Below are positions 53,539 to 61,989 of a stretch of DNA of 64,000 nucleotides, piece after piece. Numbering within the stretch: position 1 is the stretch's first letter; the number at the start of each line of letters is the position of its first letter. The stretch lies in the NCBI GenBank assembly GCA_021851785.1, contig JAJZBV010000008.1, positions 1-64,000 of the forward strand, written 5' to 3'. The position numbers and the translations under genes are program-made. The notes under the pieces were generated by a model. It was not told where the DNA came from. It worked only from the letters and a program-made list of their open reading frames with translations, and searched no databases. Origin of the DNA: Pseudomonadota bacterium (GTDB lineage: Bacteria > Pseudomonadota > Alphaproteobacteria > Acetobacterales > Acetobacteraceae).

Positions 53539-55605
53539 TCAGCCTTCGATGAGCGAGAAATCGGCGAAGCGGTTCATGGTATCGCGGATGCGTGAAAGAA
53601 GCCTCAACCGGTTGCGGCGCAAGGCGGGATCGGGGTCGTTGACGGTGACTTTATCGAAGAAGGCGTCCATGGGCGCGCGGAGAACGGCGAGATCGTGAAC
53701 GAATTGGGACAGATGATACTCTGATTGATAGCCCTCGGTGTTCACTCCGGACCTTTTTTCGAAATCGAGCAGAGTGCGAAAGAGAGTCGGCTCCTCATCG
53801 GTTTTGAAAAGAAATTCGTCGACCTTTCCGGTGTGCGGGCCGTCTTTTTTGTCCTCGATGCGGAGAATATTGGCGGCACGACGATAGGCTGCGAGCAGAT
53901 TGGCGCCGTTGTTGCTGGTGAGAAGCGCGGAGATGGTGTTGGCGCGGGCCAGCAGCCGGAAGATATTATCATCGGCGGAGATGGCGAAAACGGCGGCAAG
54001 AACGTCGTGCCGCTTGCCCTCGGCGCGCAGTTGAACCCGCAGCCTCTCGACGACGAATGCGATGATGTCATCAATGGGAACGGCCATACCGAGACCCTGT
54101 CCGGCCATTTCCAGGGCTTCACGAAGGGAGAAAAACTCTAGATGAAATCTCGGAATGATCCGGACGATGCCCAGGGCGGCGCGGCGAAGCGCGTAGGGAT
54201 CGCCGGAGCCGGTCGGTTTTTCGCCAATCGCGAAGAAGCCGGCAAGCTGATCAACTCTATCCGCCAAGGCAACGGCAATTGAGACACTTTGCTCGGGCAA
54301 GTCATCAGAAGCGTCTCTGGGCAGATAATGATCGCGGATCGCCTCGGCGATCTCGGGTGCCTCGCCGTCATGAAGCGCGTAGTAATAGCCCATGACGCCT
54401 TGCAATTCAGGAAATTCGCCGACCATACCGGTGGTGAGATCGGCTTTGGCGAGCAGCCCGGCGCGGGCGGCCAAATCCGCATTGGCACGGACCAGAGGCG
54501 CGATATATCTCGCCAGCCGCTCCAGCCGCTGCGCACGGTCATATTGCGTGCCGAGCTTGGCGTGGAAGGTCACCGTTTTCAGCGCTTCCACCCGGCTTGC
54601 CAGCCGCACACGGCGGTCGAGATCATAAAAATGCCGGGCATCGGAGAGACGCGCGCGCAGCACCCGCTCATTGCCGGCGATGATCGCGGCACCGCCATCC
54701 TCCGCCGTGATATTGGCGATGAAGGCGAAATGCGGCGCCGGCGTCCCGTCGGGGCGGCGGGTGGAAAAATAGCGCTGGTTGACGCGCATCGAGACCTGCC
54801 GCACCTCGGCCGGCAACTCCATGAACGCGTCATCGATGCGTCCGAGGAGGGCAACCGGCCATTCGACGAGGCCGGTCACCTCATCGAGCAGCCCGTCATC
54901 GGGGGCGATCCGCAAGCCGCGTGAGGCGGCGAGCGCTTCGAGATCGTCCCGGATTTTCTCCCGCCGCTCGGTGGGGTCGGCAATGACGAAATGTTGGCGT
55001 AATTGTGCCTGCCAATCCTCGGCATTGCGCACGGCAAAAGCCCCCGGCGCGAGGAACCGGTGGCCCTCGGTCTCGTTCCCCGAGGCGAGGCCATGCCCGT
55101 CATCCTCGCCCTGGCGCAAATCGAACCGCGCCACCTCGCCATCGAGCAGACAGACGATGCGGCGCAACGGCCGCACCCAGGCAAAGCGGCTTTTGCCATC
55201 TCCCCAGCGCATCGATTTCGGCCAGGGGAAACGCCAGAGGAGGCCGGGCATCACCCCGGCGATCACTTCGGCGGCGGATTGGCCGGGGATGGTCCGGCGC
55301 AGAACCCAGTAATCGCCCTCGGCCACGAGTTCCTCGCGCGCCGCGCCGTGTTTGCGGAGAAACCCGGCGAGCGCCGCCTCCGGCGCGCCCGCGCGCGGCC
55401 CGCGCTCGGCGATCTCGCGCGCCGCGACCTCGCCCCGAACCTCGACCGAAAGCGCGATCCGCCGCGGCCCCCAAAACAGTTTGGGGATGCCGGGCTTCAG
55501 CGGCGCCAACCCCTCGGCGACGAGGCGCGCGAGGGTTTCGGCGCCCCGCGCCTGCATCCGCGCCGGAATCTCCTCGGAAAACAGTTCGAGAAAAAATTCC
55601 GGCAT
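53539..55605 (-). CDS. glyS: glycine--tRNA ligase beta subunit
   Basis: A 688-residue beta subunit of the alpha2-beta2 glycyl-tRNA synthetase. It begins [18 protein letters not shown], the family opening, contains FAWVRPLRRIVCLLDGEV and VNQRYFSTRRPDGTPAPHFAFIANI, and ends with the anticodon-binding region (FFDKVTVNDPDPALRRNRLRLLSRI). ATG 55605 overlaps the glyQ stop by one base. The 3' part (about 53,540-54,560) is visibly less GC-rich than the 5' part. A composite hairpin element follows the stop codon. Confidence 0.96.
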   Translation of the reverse strand: MPEFFLELFSEEIPARMQARGAETLARLVAEGLAPLKPGIPKLFWGPRRIALSVEVRGEVAAREIAERGPRAGAPEAALAGFLRKHGAAREELVAEGDYWVLRRTIPGQSAAEVIAGVMPGLLWRFPWPKSMRWGDGKSRFAWVRPLRRIVCLLDGEVARFDLRQGEDDGHGLASGNETEGHRFLAPGAFAVRNAEDWQAQLRQHFVIADPTERREKIRDDLEALAASRGLRIAPDDGLLDEVTGLVEWPVALLGRIDDAFMELPAEVRQVSMRVNQRYFSTRRPDGTPAPHFAFIANITAEDGGAAIIAGNERVLRARLSDARHFYDLDRRVRLASRVEALKTVTFHAKLGTQYDRAQRLERLARYIAPLVRANADLAARAGLLAKADLTTGMVGEFPELQGVMGYYYALHDGEAPEIAEAIRDHYLPRDASDDLPEQSVSIAVALADRVDQLAGFFAIGEKPTGSGDPYALRRAALGIVRIIPRFHLEFFSLREALEMAGQGLGMAVPIDDIIAFVVERLRVQLRAEGKRHDVLAAVFAISADDNIFRLLARANTISALLTSNNGANLLAAYRRAANILRIEDKKDGPHTGKVDEFLFKTDEEPTLFRTLLDFEKRSGVNTEGYQSEYHLSQFVHDLAVLRAPMDAFFDKVTVNDPDPALRRNRLRLLSRIRDTMNRFADFSLIEG

Positions 55606-56471
55606 TATCCGCCCTCGCCCGCGAGCCACGCCTCGGCGCAGCGTTTGGCGAGCGCCCGCACCCGCCCGATATAGGCGGCGCGCTCGGCGACGCTGATCAC
55701 GCCGCGGGCATCGAGCAGATTGAACAAATGGCTCGCCTTGATGCACTGGTCATAGGCCGGCTGAGCGACGCCGGCATCGGCGAGCCGCGCGCATTCTCCT
55801 TCCGCGTCGGCGAAATGGCGCGCCAGCATCGCGGTATCGGCCAACTCGAAATTATGCCGCGAGTAATCGCGCTCGGCGCGCAGGAACACGTCGCCATAGG
55901 TCACGCCGGCGCCGTTGAAATCGAGAGCGAAGACGTTTTCCACCCCCTGGACATACATCGCGAGGCGCTCCAGCCCATAGGTCAGCTCGGCGCTCGGGAG
56001 GGCGCAGGCGATGCCGCCGACCTGCTGGAAATAGGTGAACTGCGTCACCTCCATGCCGTCGCACCAGACCTCCCAGCCGAGGCCCCAGGCGCCGAGCGTC
56101 GGGCTCTCCCAATCGTCCTCGACGAAGCGGATGTCATGCCGCGCGGGATCGATCCCGAGCGCGCGATAGCTGTCCAGCAACAGCGCCTGCGGATCCGGCG
56201 GGCTCGGCTTGAGCAGCACCTGATATTGATAATAATGCTGCAAGCGATTCGGATTCTCGCCATAGCGCCCATCGCTCGGCCGCCGTGATGGCTGCACATA
56301 GGCCGCCCGCCAGGGTTTTTCGCCGAGTGCGCGCAGCGTCGTCGCCGGGTGGAAGGTGCCGGCGCCGACCTCCATGTCGTAGGGCTGCAAAATGAGACAG
56401 CCCTGCCGCGACCAGTAGTCATGCAGGCGGAGGATCAGCTCCTGAAAGCTCGGCGCGGACATGGGCTCCAT
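55605..56471 (-). CDS. glyQ: glycine--tRNA ligase alpha subunit
   Basis: A 288-residue catalytic class II aminoacyl-tRNA synthetase subunit. [25 protein letters not shown] at the start, [48 protein letters not shown] and [19 protein letters not shown] are conserved family blocks (only short parts quoted as markers). It charges tRNA-Gly with GlyS, whose ATG overlaps this stop. The start is ATG 56471 or ATG 56462; no strong Shine-Dalgarno decides between them. Confidence 0.96.
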   Translation of the reverse strand: MEPMSAPSFQELILRLHDYWSRQGCLILQPYDMEVGAGTFHPATTLRALGEKPWRAAYVQPSRRPSDGRYGENPNRLQHYYQYQVLLKPSPPDPQALLLDSYRALGIDPARHDIRFVEDDWESPTLGAWGLGWEVWCDGMEVTQFTYFQQVGGIACALPSAELTYGLERLAMYVQGVENVFALDFNGAGVTYGDVFLRAERDYSRHNFELADTAMLARHFADAEGECARLADAGVAQPAYDQCIKASHLFNLLDARGVISVAERAAYIGRVRALAKRCAEAWLAGEGG

Positions 56472-56594
56472 TGACGAAACGGGGGCGGGGCGTCAGATGG
56501 CGCGCACCATAGGGGCGAACCCCAAACCCGGCAAGGAGACCCGGCAAGGCGAGCGCCCGTGACGATCCCGAACGAACCGCCCGAAAGGACGACG

Positions 56595-57032
56595 ATGAAC
56601 CCGACGACCACGGCCGAGCAACTGATCCGCGATTACTACGCCGCCTTCAACCGCGACGACATGGCGGGTTTCCTCGCCCTGCTCGCGGACGACGTGATCC
56701 ACGATATCAGCCAGGGCGAGCGCGAGATCGGGCGGGAGCGGTTCGCCCGCTTCCTCGACCACATGAACCGCTGCTATCACGAACGGGTCGCCGATCTCGT
56801 GGTCATGACCGAGCCCGGCGGGCGACGGGCGGCGACGGAATACACCATCCATGGCACCTATCTCGCGACCGACCCCGGCGTTCCCCGCGGCACCGCGCCG
56901 GCGAGCGGGCAAAGCTACGTCCTCCCGGCCGGCGCTTTTTTCGAGATCCATGACGGCAAGATCGCGCGCGTCAGCGTTCACTATAACCTCGGTGATTGGA
57001 TCGCGCAGGTGAATGAAGGGACGGCGCCGTGA
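56595..57032 (+). CDS. SnoaL-like (NTF2-fold) protein
   Basis: A 145-residue cone-shaped NTF2-fold protein. AEQLIRDYYAAFNRDDMAGFLALLADDVIHDISQGER near residues 7-43 is the classic opening of ketosteroid-isomerase-like families; the strands EYTIHGTYLATD and FFEIHDGKIARVSVHYN follow. Members act as isomerases, cyclases or hydrolases on small organics, or simply bind them; the reaction is not evident. AAGGA lies 5 bases before ATG 56595. It lies 56 bp upstream of lutA on the same strand but shows no clear link with lactate use. Confidence 0.78.
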   Translation: MNPTTTAEQLIRDYYAAFNRDDMAGFLALLADDVIHDISQGEREIGRERFARFLDHMNRCYHERVADLVVMTEPGGRRAATEYTIHGTYLATDPGVPRGTAPASGQSYVLPAGAFFEIHDGKIARVSVHYNLGDWIAQVNEGTAP

Positions 57033-57088
57033 TCGCGGGACGACGCGGCCTCTTTCGCCGGCGCCGGTCTCTCGGCTAGAGTGGTTTT

Positions 57089-57853
57089 ATGTTGCAAGCC
57101 AGTCCGCGCGTCGCGCTGTTCGTCACCTGCCTCGTCGATCTGCATCGGCCGACGGTGGGCTTCGCCGCCATCCGCCTCCTTGAACAGGCAGGCTGCCAGG
57201 TCGAGGTGCCGCGGGCGCAGACCTGCTGCGGCCAGCCGGCCTATAATTCCGGCGACCGCGAGACCGCACGCGACCTCGCTCGCTCCATTCTGGAGGCGTT
57301 CGGCGGCTATGATTACGTCGTCGTCCCCTCGGGCTCCTGCGGCGGCATGCTGCGCCATCATCTGCCGACCCTGTTCGAGGACGACCCCAATCTCCGCGCC
57401 CGCGCCGAAGCCCTGGCCGAGCGCACCCATGAGCTGGTGAGTTTTCTTACCGATGTCATGGGGTTGGAGCGCGTCGCCGGCGCCGCCTCGGGCACCGTCA
57501 CCTATCATGATAGTTGTAGCGGTCTGCGCGAACTCGGGATCAAGGCGCAGCCGCGGCGGCTGCTCACCGGCCTCGGCCTCACCATCAAGGAGATGGCGGA
57601 GCCGGAGGTGTGCTGCGGCTTCGGCGGCACGTTCTGCGTCAAATACCCTGAAATCTCCACCCGCATGGTCGCCGACAAGGCGGCCGACATCGCCCAGAGC
57701 GGCGCCGAGACGCTGCTCGCCGGCGATCTCGGCTGCCTCCTCAACATGGCCGGGCGGCTGAAGCGGGAAGGCAGCGCCGTCAAGGCGCGCCACGTCGCCG
57801 AGGTGCTCGCCGGCATGACCGGCGCGGTGCCGCCGATCGGCGAGGCCGGCTGA
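57089..57853 (+). CDS. lutA: lactate utilization protein LutA (LldE)
   Basis: A 254-residue subunit of the LutABC L-lactate dehydrogenase complex, with two CCG domains that bind iron-sulfur or heterodisulfide-reductase-type clusters: TCCGQPAYNSG (C46-C47) with GSCGGM, and EVCCGFGGTFCVKYPEIS (C175-C176). It passes electrons from lactate oxidation towards the respiratory chain. The gene is first of three in tight order (31 bp to lutB; lutC overlaps lutB). The two lactate permeases at 15402-18798 would supply substrate. No regulator gene adjoins. Confidence 0.93.
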   Translation: MLQASPRVALFVTCLVDLHRPTVGFAAIRLLEQAGCQVEVPRAQTCCGQPAYNSGDRETARDLARSILEAFGGYDYVVVPSGSCGGMLRHHLPTLFEDDPNLRARAEALAERTHELVSFLTDVMGLERVAGAASGTVTYHDSCSGLRELGIKAQPRRLLTGLGLTIKEMAEPEVCCGFGGTFCVKYPEISTRMVADKAADIAQSGAETLLAGDLGCLLNMAGRLKREGSAVKARHVAEVLAGMTGAVPPIGEAG

Positions 57854-57884
57854 GAAATCCGGCGGAAAAACAGGGAAACGCGGC

Positions 57885-59318
57885 ATGCTCTCCACCTCGC
57901 CCGCCTTCAAGGAAAACGCGCATAAAGCGATCGCCGATGTCGGCCTGCAGAAAGCGTTGACCAGGACCAAGCCGCATTTCCAGGGCCGGCGCGCGAAAGC
58001 GGTCGAGGCTTTGCCGGAATTCGAGCGTCTCCGCGAGATCGGGCGCGACATCAAGAACCACACCCTCGCCAACCTCGATTTCTACCTCGAGACCTGGGCC
58101 GGCAATGTCGAGCGCGCCGGCGGCCAGGTGCATTGGTGCGCGACCGCCGATGACGCCCGCGCCGCCGTTCTCGGCATTTGCGAGCGCGTCGGCGCGAAGA
58201 CGGTGACCAAGGGCAAGTCGATGATTTCCGAGGAACTCGGGATCAACGAGCATCTCGAACAGCACGGCATCACCCCGGTCGAGACCGATCTCGGCGAATA
58301 CATCCTCCAGCTTCGCCGCGAACCGCCGAGCCATATCATCGCCCCGGCCTTCCACCTCAACCGCGAGGATTGGGAGGAGAGCTTCCGCCGCGCCCACACC
58401 GATCTCCCCGCCGACCGCGTGTTTCGTGAACGCCGCGACATCCTGACCGAGGCGCGCGCGAAGCTCCGCGCCCGCTTCCTCGCCGCCGATGTCGGCATCA
58501 CCGGGGCCAATTTCCTGATCGCCGAGACCGGCTCCTCGGTCATCGTCACCAATGAGGGCAATGGCGATCTGACCCAGACCCTGCCGCGCGTGCATATCGT
58601 CCTCGCCAGCATCGAAAAGATGGTGCCGACGCTGGAGGACGCGACCAACATGCTGCGTCTCCTCGCGCGCTCGGCGACCGGGCAGGATTTTTCCGTCTAT
58701 ACCACGTTCTCGACCGGGGTGCGCCGCGAGGGCGACCTCGACGGGCCGGAGGAATACCACGTCATCCTGCTCGATAATGGCCGCAGCGCCATGCTCGGCA
58801 CCGAGTTCCAGGACATGCTGCGCTGCATCCGCTGCGCCGCCTGCATGAACCACTGCCCGGTTTATGGCGTCGTCGGCGGCCACGCCTATGGCTGGGTGTA
58901 CCCCGGGCCGATGGGCGCGGTGCTCACGCCGACCCTGATCGGCATCGATCAGGCCGGGAATCTCCCCAACGCCTCGACCTTCTGCGGCAAATGCGAAAGC
59001 GTCTGCCCGGTGAAGATTCCCTTGCCGAAAATGATGCGCCATTGGCGCGAGCGCGAGTTCGAGCGCCATCTGACGCCGGGCGCCGTCCGCACCAATCTCG
59101 CGCTTTGGGGGTTTGTCGCCCGCCGTCCGGGGCTCTATCGGCTGGCAACCCGGATCGGCGCCGGCGTGCTCGGCTGGCTCGGGCGCCGGCGCGGACGACT
59201 TTCCCGCTTTCCCTTCGCCGGCGGCTGGACGGCCGGGCGCGATCTGCCGACGCCGGAGGGCGAGACCTTTTTTGCCCGTTATGCAAGCGAGCAGCGTGGC
59301 AAGAGAGGCCGCGCATGA
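57885..59318 (+). CDS. lutB: lactate utilization iron-sulfur protein LutB (LldF)
   Basis: A 477-residue iron-sulfur protein. The N-terminal half is the LUD domain (GKSMISEELGINEHL, ITGANFLIAETGSSVIVTNEGNGDLT as markers). Two 4Fe-4S motifs follow: C314, C317, C320 and C324 in CIRCAACMNHCPV, and C367, C370 and C373 in CGKCESVCPV. The C-terminus is basic. It relays electrons between LutA and LutC. Its TGA overlaps the lutC ATG as ATGA. Confidence 0.95.
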   Translation: MLSTSPAFKENAHKAIADVGLQKALTRTKPHFQGRRAKAVEALPEFERLREIGRDIKNHTLANLDFYLETWAGNVERAGGQVHWCATADDARAAVLGICERVGAKTVTKGKSMISEELGINEHLEQHGITPVETDLGEYILQLRREPPSHIIAPAFHLNREDWEESFRRAHTDLPADRVFRERRDILTEARAKLRARFLAADVGITGANFLIAETGSSVIVTNEGNGDLTQTLPRVHIVLASIEKMVPTLEDATNMLRLLARSATGQDFSVYTTFSTGVRREGDLDGPEEYHVILLDNGRSAMLGTEFQDMLRCIRCAACMNHCPVYGVVGGHAYGWVYPGPMGAVLTPTLIGIDQAGNLPNASTFCGKCESVCPVKIPLPKMMRHWREREFERHLTPGAVRTNLALWGFVARRPGLYRLATRIGAGVLGWLGRRRGRLSRFPFAGGWTAGRDLPTPEGETFFARYASEQRGKRGRA

Positions 59319-60070
59319 GCGCCGAGGCAAGCCCCCCCGGGCGCCCCCCCGGGCGCGTCGCCATTCTCGGCGCCATCCGCCGCCATCTCCGCCGTGGCGC
59401 CCTGCCCGAGGATCAGGCGGCGATGCTGCGGGCGCGTCTTGCCGCCCATCCCCGCCATCTCATCCCCGCCCGCTCGCGTCTGTCGCGCGCCGGGCAGGTC
59501 GCCCTCTTCATCGCCAATGTCGAGAAGGAATTCGGCAGCGTCGCCCGCCTTGCGGATGCGCGCGCGGTGCCCGGCGCCATCGCCGATTATCTCGCGCAGC
59601 AGAATCTTCCCTCCGAGATCGTCATGGCGCCGCATCCCGAATTGCGGGAGATCCCGTGGGCGGAGCGGCCGCTGCTCAAGCTCCGCGCCGGGCGCGCCGA
59701 GGCGAGCGACCTGGTCAGCCTGCAACAGGGTTTCGCCGCCATCGCCGAGACCGGCACGCTGATGCTGCCGGCCGCGCCCGAGCGGCCGACGACGGTCAAT
59801 CTCCTCGCCGATACCGCGCTGGTCCTGCTCCGCGCGAGCCGCATCGTCGGCGCCTATGAGGAGGCGTGGGATCTGCTCCGCGCCGAGCGGCGCGATCCGC
59901 TGACCGGCGGGTTCATGCCGCGCAATGTCATGCTGGTGACCGGGCCGTCGCGCTCGGCGGATATCGAGCAGACGCTGGAACTCGGCGCGCATGGGCCGCG
60001 CCGGCTGCATATCCTCCTGCTCGACGACGACGAGGCGGCGCGCGCCACGCCGGAAAGCGTCCCAAAGTGA
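59315..60070 (+). CDS. lutC: lactate utilization protein LutC (LldG)
   Basis: A 251-residue LUD-domain protein completing the LutABC complex. FIANVEKEFGSV, QQGFAAIAETGTLMLPAA (the ETGT glycine-rich loop), TALVLLRASRIVGAYEEAWDLL, and VTGPSRSADIEQTLELGAHGPRRLHILLL are family signatures. The N-terminus is Pro/Gly-rich (SAEASPPGRPPGR). It starts inside the lutB stop. The next gene (Smr domain) begins two bases after its stop and is probably co-transcribed, though unrelated in function. Confidence 0.93.
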   Translation: MSAEASPPGRPPGRVAILGAIRRHLRRGALPEDQAAMLRARLAAHPRHLIPARSRLSRAGQVALFIANVEKEFGSVARLADARAVPGAIADYLAQQNLPSEIVMAPHPELREIPWAERPLLKLRAGRAEASDLVSLQQGFAAIAETGTLMLPAAPERPTTVNLLADTALVLLRASRIVGAYEEAWDLLRAERRDPLTGGFMPRNVMLVTGPSRSADIEQTLELGAHGPRRLHILLLDDDEAARATPESVPK

Positions 60071-60071
60071 C

Positions 60072-60611
60072 ATGCCGCGCGATGGATCGCGTCGAAGCGC
60101 GCCGAGCGAGGCCGATCTCACCCTCTGGGCGGCTTTTGTCCGCGACATAAAACCGCTTCCCGGCCGCGCCCGGCCGGTTTTGGTGGAGATCCCGCAAACC
60201 CCGCCGCCGGCGCCGAGCCCGGCCCCAGACCTTCCCGCCGCTCCGCTCCCGCGCCGCGCTCCCGCGCCGCGAGCGCCGCTGGTGATCGGCGTCGCGCCGG
60301 CCGGGCTCGATGGCGCGACCTGGGAGCGGCTGCGCTCGGGGCGGCTGCGGCCGGCACGGGTCGTTGATCTCCATGGTCTCACGCTGGCTGAGGCGCACCG
60401 CGCCTTGCTCGCCGCTGTCGCGGCGGCGCGAGCGGAACGGTTGCGGTGCATCGAAATCATCACCGGACGCGGCAGCGGCGAGGCGGGCGGCGCGATCCGG
60501 CGCGAATTGCCGCATTGGCTGAACCTCCCGGCGCTTCGCCCGCTGCTGCTCGCCGCCGCCCATCCGCACCGCGCCAATCCCGGCGCGACCCGTCTCCTCT
60601 TCCGCAAATAG
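60072..60611 (+). CDS. Smr/MutS2-type domain protein
   Basis: A 179-residue protein. After an N-terminal Pro/Ala-rich stretch (about 35-75), the C-terminal Smr domain has VVDLHGLTLAEAHRALLAAV with the DLHG motif and CIEIITGRGSGEAGGAIRRELPHWL with the TGRG motif. Smr domains nick nucleic acid or cleave RNA on stalled ribosomes. Small alphaproteobacterial Smr proteins of this size are common; the specific substrate is not known. It follows lutC closely and precedes the FNR-type box and pqqC. Confidence 0.88.
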   Translation: MPRDGSRRSAPSEADLTLWAAFVRDIKPLPGRARPVLVEIPQTPPPAPSPAPDLPAAPLPRRAPAPRAPLVIGVAPAGLDGATWERLRSGRLRPARVVDLHGLTLAEAHRALLAAVAAARAERLRCIEIITGRGSGEAGGAIRRELPHWLNLPALRPLLLAAAHPHRANPGATRLLFRK

Positions 60612-60638
60612 GCCGGAGCCGCCGTTCGCGGCGCGGTT

Positions 60639-60652
60639 TGATCCAGATCAAG
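60639..60652 (+). promoter_or_regulatory. FNR/FixK-type box upstream of pqqC
   Basis: TTGATCCAGATCAA matches the FNR/Anr/FixK consensus TTGAT-N4-ATCAA at all ten fixed positions. It lies 60 bp upstream of the pqqC ATG, where an activator of this family would bind. No fnr/fixK gene is in the window, so the regulator is inferred. The same site could be read by a Crp-type relative. Confidence 0.7.
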
Positions 60653-60711
60653 GCCGGCCTCTCCCGCCTCCCGGAAGATGCGCCGGAGACGACCAGGAGA
60701 AAGAAACCACA

Positions 60712-61446
60712 ATGACCGCGATGATGAGCCCTGCTGATCTGGAGCGCGCGCTCCGTAAGATCGGCGAGGAACGCTATCACAATCTCCACCCGTTCCACAA
60801 AATGCTGCATGGCGGGCGGATGAATTTCGGCCAGGTGCAGGCCTGGGCGCTGAACCGCTACGTCTATCAGGCGGCGATTCCGAGGAAGGACTCGGCGCTG
60901 ATGGCGAGGCTCGAGGATCGCGCGTTGCGGCGCGAATGGATCCATCGCATTCATGACCATGACGGCATTGATGCCGATAGCGGCGGCATCGAGCGCTGGC
61001 TCAGGCTCACCGACGGGCTGAAGCTCGGCCGCGCCTATGTCATCTCGCAGGAAGGCGCGCTGCCGGCGACCAAATTCGCGGTCGAAGCCTATGTCCGCTT
61101 CGTCTATGAACGCCCGACGCTGGACGCCATCGCGTCCTCGCTGACCGAACTCTTCGCGCCGGCGATCCATGCCGAGCGCATCGCCGGCATGCTGGAACAC
61201 TATGATTTCATCAGCGACGATCTCGTCGCCTATTTCAGGAAGCGCCTGGATCAGGCGCCGCGCGATTGCCGCTTCGCCCTCGCCTATGTCCAGGAACATG
61301 CGCGCACGCCCGAGCAACAGGCGGCGGTTCTGGCGGCGCTGCGTTTCAAGACCGATGTCTTGTGGGCGCAGCTCGATGCGCTCTATTTCGCCTATGTCGA
61401 GCCGGGTTTCATTCCGCCCGGCGCGTTCCGCCCGGACGTTGGGTGA
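60712..61446 (+). CDS. pqqC: pyrroloquinoline-quinone synthase PqqC
   Basis: A 244-residue helical oxidase that performs the last step of PQQ biosynthesis, an oxygen-dependent ring closure and eight-electron oxidation. Markers are YHNLHPFHKMLHGGRM at the N-terminus, LNRYVYQAAIPRKDSALMARL, EWIHRIHDHDG with conserved histidines, and FALAYVQEHARTPEQQ. It stands alone here; pqqA, B, D and E are not in the window. A GGAG lies upstream of the ATG at a somewhat long distance. It supplies PQQ for the dehydrogenase at 2935. An FNR-type box is 60 bp upstream. Confidence 0.93.
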   Translation: MTAMMSPADLERALRKIGEERYHNLHPFHKMLHGGRMNFGQVQAWALNRYVYQAAIPRKDSALMARLEDRALRREWIHRIHDHDGIDADSGGIERWLRLTDGLKLGRAYVISQEGALPATKFAVEAYVRFVYERPTLDAIASSLTELFAPAIHAERIAGMLEHYDFISDDLVAYFRKRLDQAPRDCRFALAYVQEHARTPEQQAAVLAALRFKTDVLWAQLDALYFAYVEPGFIPPGAFRPDVG

Positions 61447-61485
61447 TCGAGCGGTTGACCCGCTTCGCGGTTCAACTCGCTCGGA

Positions 61486-61989
61486 TCAACCGCAATCGCC
61501 GTCCCCGCGACCATCGAGAAACGCGGCGATCCCTGGGTTGCGGCGGAGTGTTGCGAGGTCGGCGGCGCTCGGGAGAAGCGGCTTGTCGCGCACCGCGTTC
61601 ACCAGGCAGAGGAAGCCGAGCGGCGCATCGGGGGCGGCGCGGAACTGGTGCCAGGTCCAGCCCGGGATCGACACCAGATCGAAGGGACGGACCTCCGCGA
61701 CCGCGTCCCCGACCAGCGCCCGGCCGCGCCCGCTGAGGATCATCACCGCATGCGCGTGCTCATGCCGCTCCAGCGTCGAATACCCGCCCGGCGCGACCTC
61801 GAAATAGCGCCATTCGGCGGCGAGTTCGGGGGTGTGGAACAGCACTTGCCGCGTCACCGCGCGAAACGGCGTCGTCTCGTCCTCCTTGTAGGCGAGGAGC
61901 GGCACCGCCGACCAGCGGAGGCCACCGCGAGCGAGCGGGTCGGCGCCGGTTGCGGCGGCGCGAAACGCCGGCGGGGGGCGATCAGACAT
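61486..61989 (-). CDS. cupin domain protein
   Basis: A 167-residue single cupin. The first motif is HEHAHAVMILSGRGRALVGD (His and Glu-type metal ligands around 76-95), the second PFDLVSIPGWTWHQFRA. It overlaps the RuBisCO-like gene by eight bases. In Rhodospirillum rubrum a manganese cupin encoded near a RuBisCO-like protein releases methanethiol from 1-methylthioxylulose 5-phosphate to give deoxyxylulose 5-phosphate. The same pairing here suggests, but does not prove, that role; cupins serve many functions. Confidence 0.8.
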   Translation of the reverse strand: MSDRPPPAFRAAATGADPLARGGLRWSAVPLLAYKEDETTPFRAVTRQVLFHTPELAAEWRYFEVAPGGYSTLERHEHAHAVMILSGRGRALVGDAVAEVRPFDLVSIPGWTWHQFRAAPDAPLGFLCLVNAVRDKPLLPSAADLATLRRNPGIAAFLDGRGDGDCG

